Assembly: GCA_964392965.1 (NCBI GenBank)
Contig: CAYMSA010000084.1
Span: forward strand, 1 to 6,815
Source of the DNA: CAYMSA01 sp964392965
Lineage (GTDB): Bacteria > Actinomycetota > Coriobacteriia > Anaerosomatales > Anaerosomataceae
Length of the DNA: 6,815 bases
Direction: 5' to 3'
Below, one piece after another: positions 5,928 to 6,815 of this stretch. A program made the position numbers and the translations under genes. The notes under the pieces are model-generated. The model did no database searches and was not told the origin of the DNA. It worked only from the letters and a program-made list of their open reading frames with translations. Each line of letters starts with the position of its first letter. Position 1 is the first letter of the stretch.

Positions 5928-6815
5928 CTATCGGGTGACTTCGAACGCGTCGATCACCACCACGGCTCCGCTCGACTCGGCTTGCTTCGTGCCGAGTGTT
6001 CGTATCTCGATCGTGTGCGTCCCCGACGAAAGCGCGGCGGACTCCCACACGCGTTCGCGCCAGCCGAGCGCACCGTACTGGGAGACGGTGGCCTTCTTGA
6101 CGCCGTCGATGTAGACGTCGGCCTTGCCGTAGAAGGGTGCCTTCGGGCCGATCCAGGCGACCTTCGTGCCGCTGAACGTGTAGCGCACCGCAGAACCCGC
6201 CCAACGGCTGTAGCTGTAGGTGCCGTCCGTGTAGGTGGGGTTCTTGCAGGGAACCCAGGAGCCGGTGAAGGTGCCCTTGGTCTCATTGCCCCGCACATAC
6301 GGCGCAGCCGGATCGGTCACGGTGAGCTTGTCCACCACGACCACGTAGCCGGACGAACTCGCGTTCTTGGCGCCGGTGAGGCGTATGGAGAGTGTGTGTG
6401 TACCGGGCGAGAGCGTCTTGCTCTCCCATAGCGTCGTCGAGAGGGTCTTGCTGGCACTCGGCGCGTAGCAGTCGACCGTGGCCTGCTTCACACCATCGAT
6501 GTACACATCGGCCTTACCGTATCCGGGCTGCTTGGGACCGGTCCACGCGATCTTCGTGCCGGAGAAGCGCGCCTCGATCCGGGTCCCGGTCCAGCGTCCG
6601 TACGTGTAGGTGCCACCCGAGTACGCCGAGGAACGGCTGGGCACGAAGCGGTCGAACGTCACTCCCGGGGCGTTGTCCTCGATCGTCGGGCTCGGCGTCA
6701 CAGGGGCGCCCGATCCACTCGCGCCGTACTCGTAGGCGCCCGCATCGGGATCGGCATCACGCAATCCGCCCCGGATGTCCGTCTCGGGCGCATACGCGAG
6801 ATCCGCCCTGCCTAT
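5928..6815 (-). CDS. C-terminal part of a probable surface/exported beta-helix protein with two tandem beta-rich domains (5' end outside window)
   Basis: The frame is open from the right edge to TAG at 5930-5928, giving 295 visible residues with no true start. An internal TTG at 6764 is not one, because similar coding sequence continues upstream of it. The first 31 residues include LRDADPDAGAYEYG (18-31), which matches the closing pattern of right-handed beta-helix (PbH1-type) modules, often written as D-x-D-x-GAYEY. A Gly/Ser/Pro/Thr linker (32-47) follows. Then come two repeats, about 52-166 and 181-295, sharing GTYxYxRW, SGTKxAWxGPK, YGKADVYIDGVKxATV and SSGxVVVxDxxxV. Such domains, with the look of a carbohydrate-binding-like beta-sandwich, are known to me as add-ons of secreted hydrolases and surface proteins. 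Binding to a polysaccharide or the cell wall is inference. No cell-wall sorting signal or membrane segment follows the last repeat, so anchoring, if any, must come from elsewhere. Only two cysteines are visible (116 and 190). Confidence 0.75.
   Translation of the reverse strand: MGRADLAYAPETDIRGGLRDADPDAGAYEYGASGSGAPVTPSPTIEDNAPGVTFDRFVPSRSSAYSGGTYTYGRWTGTRIEARFSGTKIAWTGPKQPGYGKADVYIDGVKQATVDCYAPSASKTLSTTLWESKTLSPGTHTLSIRLTGAKNASSSGYVVVVDKLTVTDPAAPYVRGNETKGTFTGSWVPCKNPTYTDGTYSYSRWAGSAVRYTFSGTKVAWIGPKAPFYGKADVYIDGVKKATVSQYGALGWRERVWESAALSSGTHTIEIRTLGTKQAESSGAVVVIDAFEVTR
5931..6275 (-). repeat. Beta-rich repeat domain, copy 2 of 2 (C-terminal)
   Basis: This covers residues about 181-295. Landmarks are DGTYSYSRW (197-205), SGTKVAWIGPK (215-225), YGKADVYIDGVK (229-240), SSGTHTIEIRTLG (263-275) and ESSGAVVVIDAFEV (280-293). 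The protein ends two residues after the last strand, so this domain forms the extreme C-terminus. Confidence 0.8.
6318..6662 (-). repeat. Beta-rich repeat domain, copy 1 of 2
   Basis: This covers residues about 52-166 of the visible surface protein. Landmarks are GGTYTYGRW (67-75), SGTKIAWTGPK (85-95), YGKADVYIDGVK (99-110), SPGTHTLSIRLTG (136-148) and SSSGYVVVVDKLTV (153-166). It aligns with copy 2 at a constant offset of 130 residues in its first two thirds and of 127 after a 3-residue insertion near residues 117-129. At the DNA level the copies are clearly diverged, so this is an old domain duplication rather than a recent one. Confidence 0.8.

Overview
This high-GC window (about two-thirds G+C by eye) looks like a bacterial chromosome fragment from an anaerobe. 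Two radical-SAM enzymes and a FeoAB-type ferrous-iron importer point to anaerobic life. The GC content and the style of the PurD, PurE and surface-repeat proteins suggest an actinobacterial lineage, perhaps Coriobacteriia-like. That placement is an impression from the sequences, not a tested classification. A run of exactly 100 N shows that the piece is a scaffolded draft assembly, possibly metagenomic.

Layout. Plus strand, 1-1588: the last 23 codons of a probable feoA, overlapping by ATGA the start of feoB. feoB is cut at residue 506 by the N gap (1589-1688). Plus strand, 1689-2653: a radical-SAM protein of the wyosine-synthase-like (COG0731) type that lacks its first few residues because of the same gap. 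Minus strand, 5805 down to 2695: a compact three-gene operon, purD, then a HemN/HemW-like radical-SAM gene, then purE. The first pair overlaps by one base (TGATG). The second pair has the Shine-Dalgarno of purE built over the stop codon of the upstream gene (TAAGGAG). A plausible sigma-70-type promoter lies about 40-65 bases before purD. The COG0731 gene and purE converge with 41 bases between them. Minus strand, 5928 to the right edge: the C-terminal part of a large, probably exported surface protein, made of the end of a probable beta-helix module, a linker and two tandem copies of a roughly 115-residue beta-rich domain. It ends before a GC-rich hairpin that separates it from purD.

How the genes work together. 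feoA and feoB import Fe2+. purD (step 2 of purine synthesis) and purE (step 6) are standard housekeeping genes. The least ordinary element is the HemN-like enzyme translationally locked between them. It has the CX3CX2C cluster motif but neither the extra cysteine of HemN nor the usual C-terminal motif of HemW, so its reaction cannot be assigned from sequence. I see no mobile element, CRISPR array, tRNA, rRNA or phage gene in the window.
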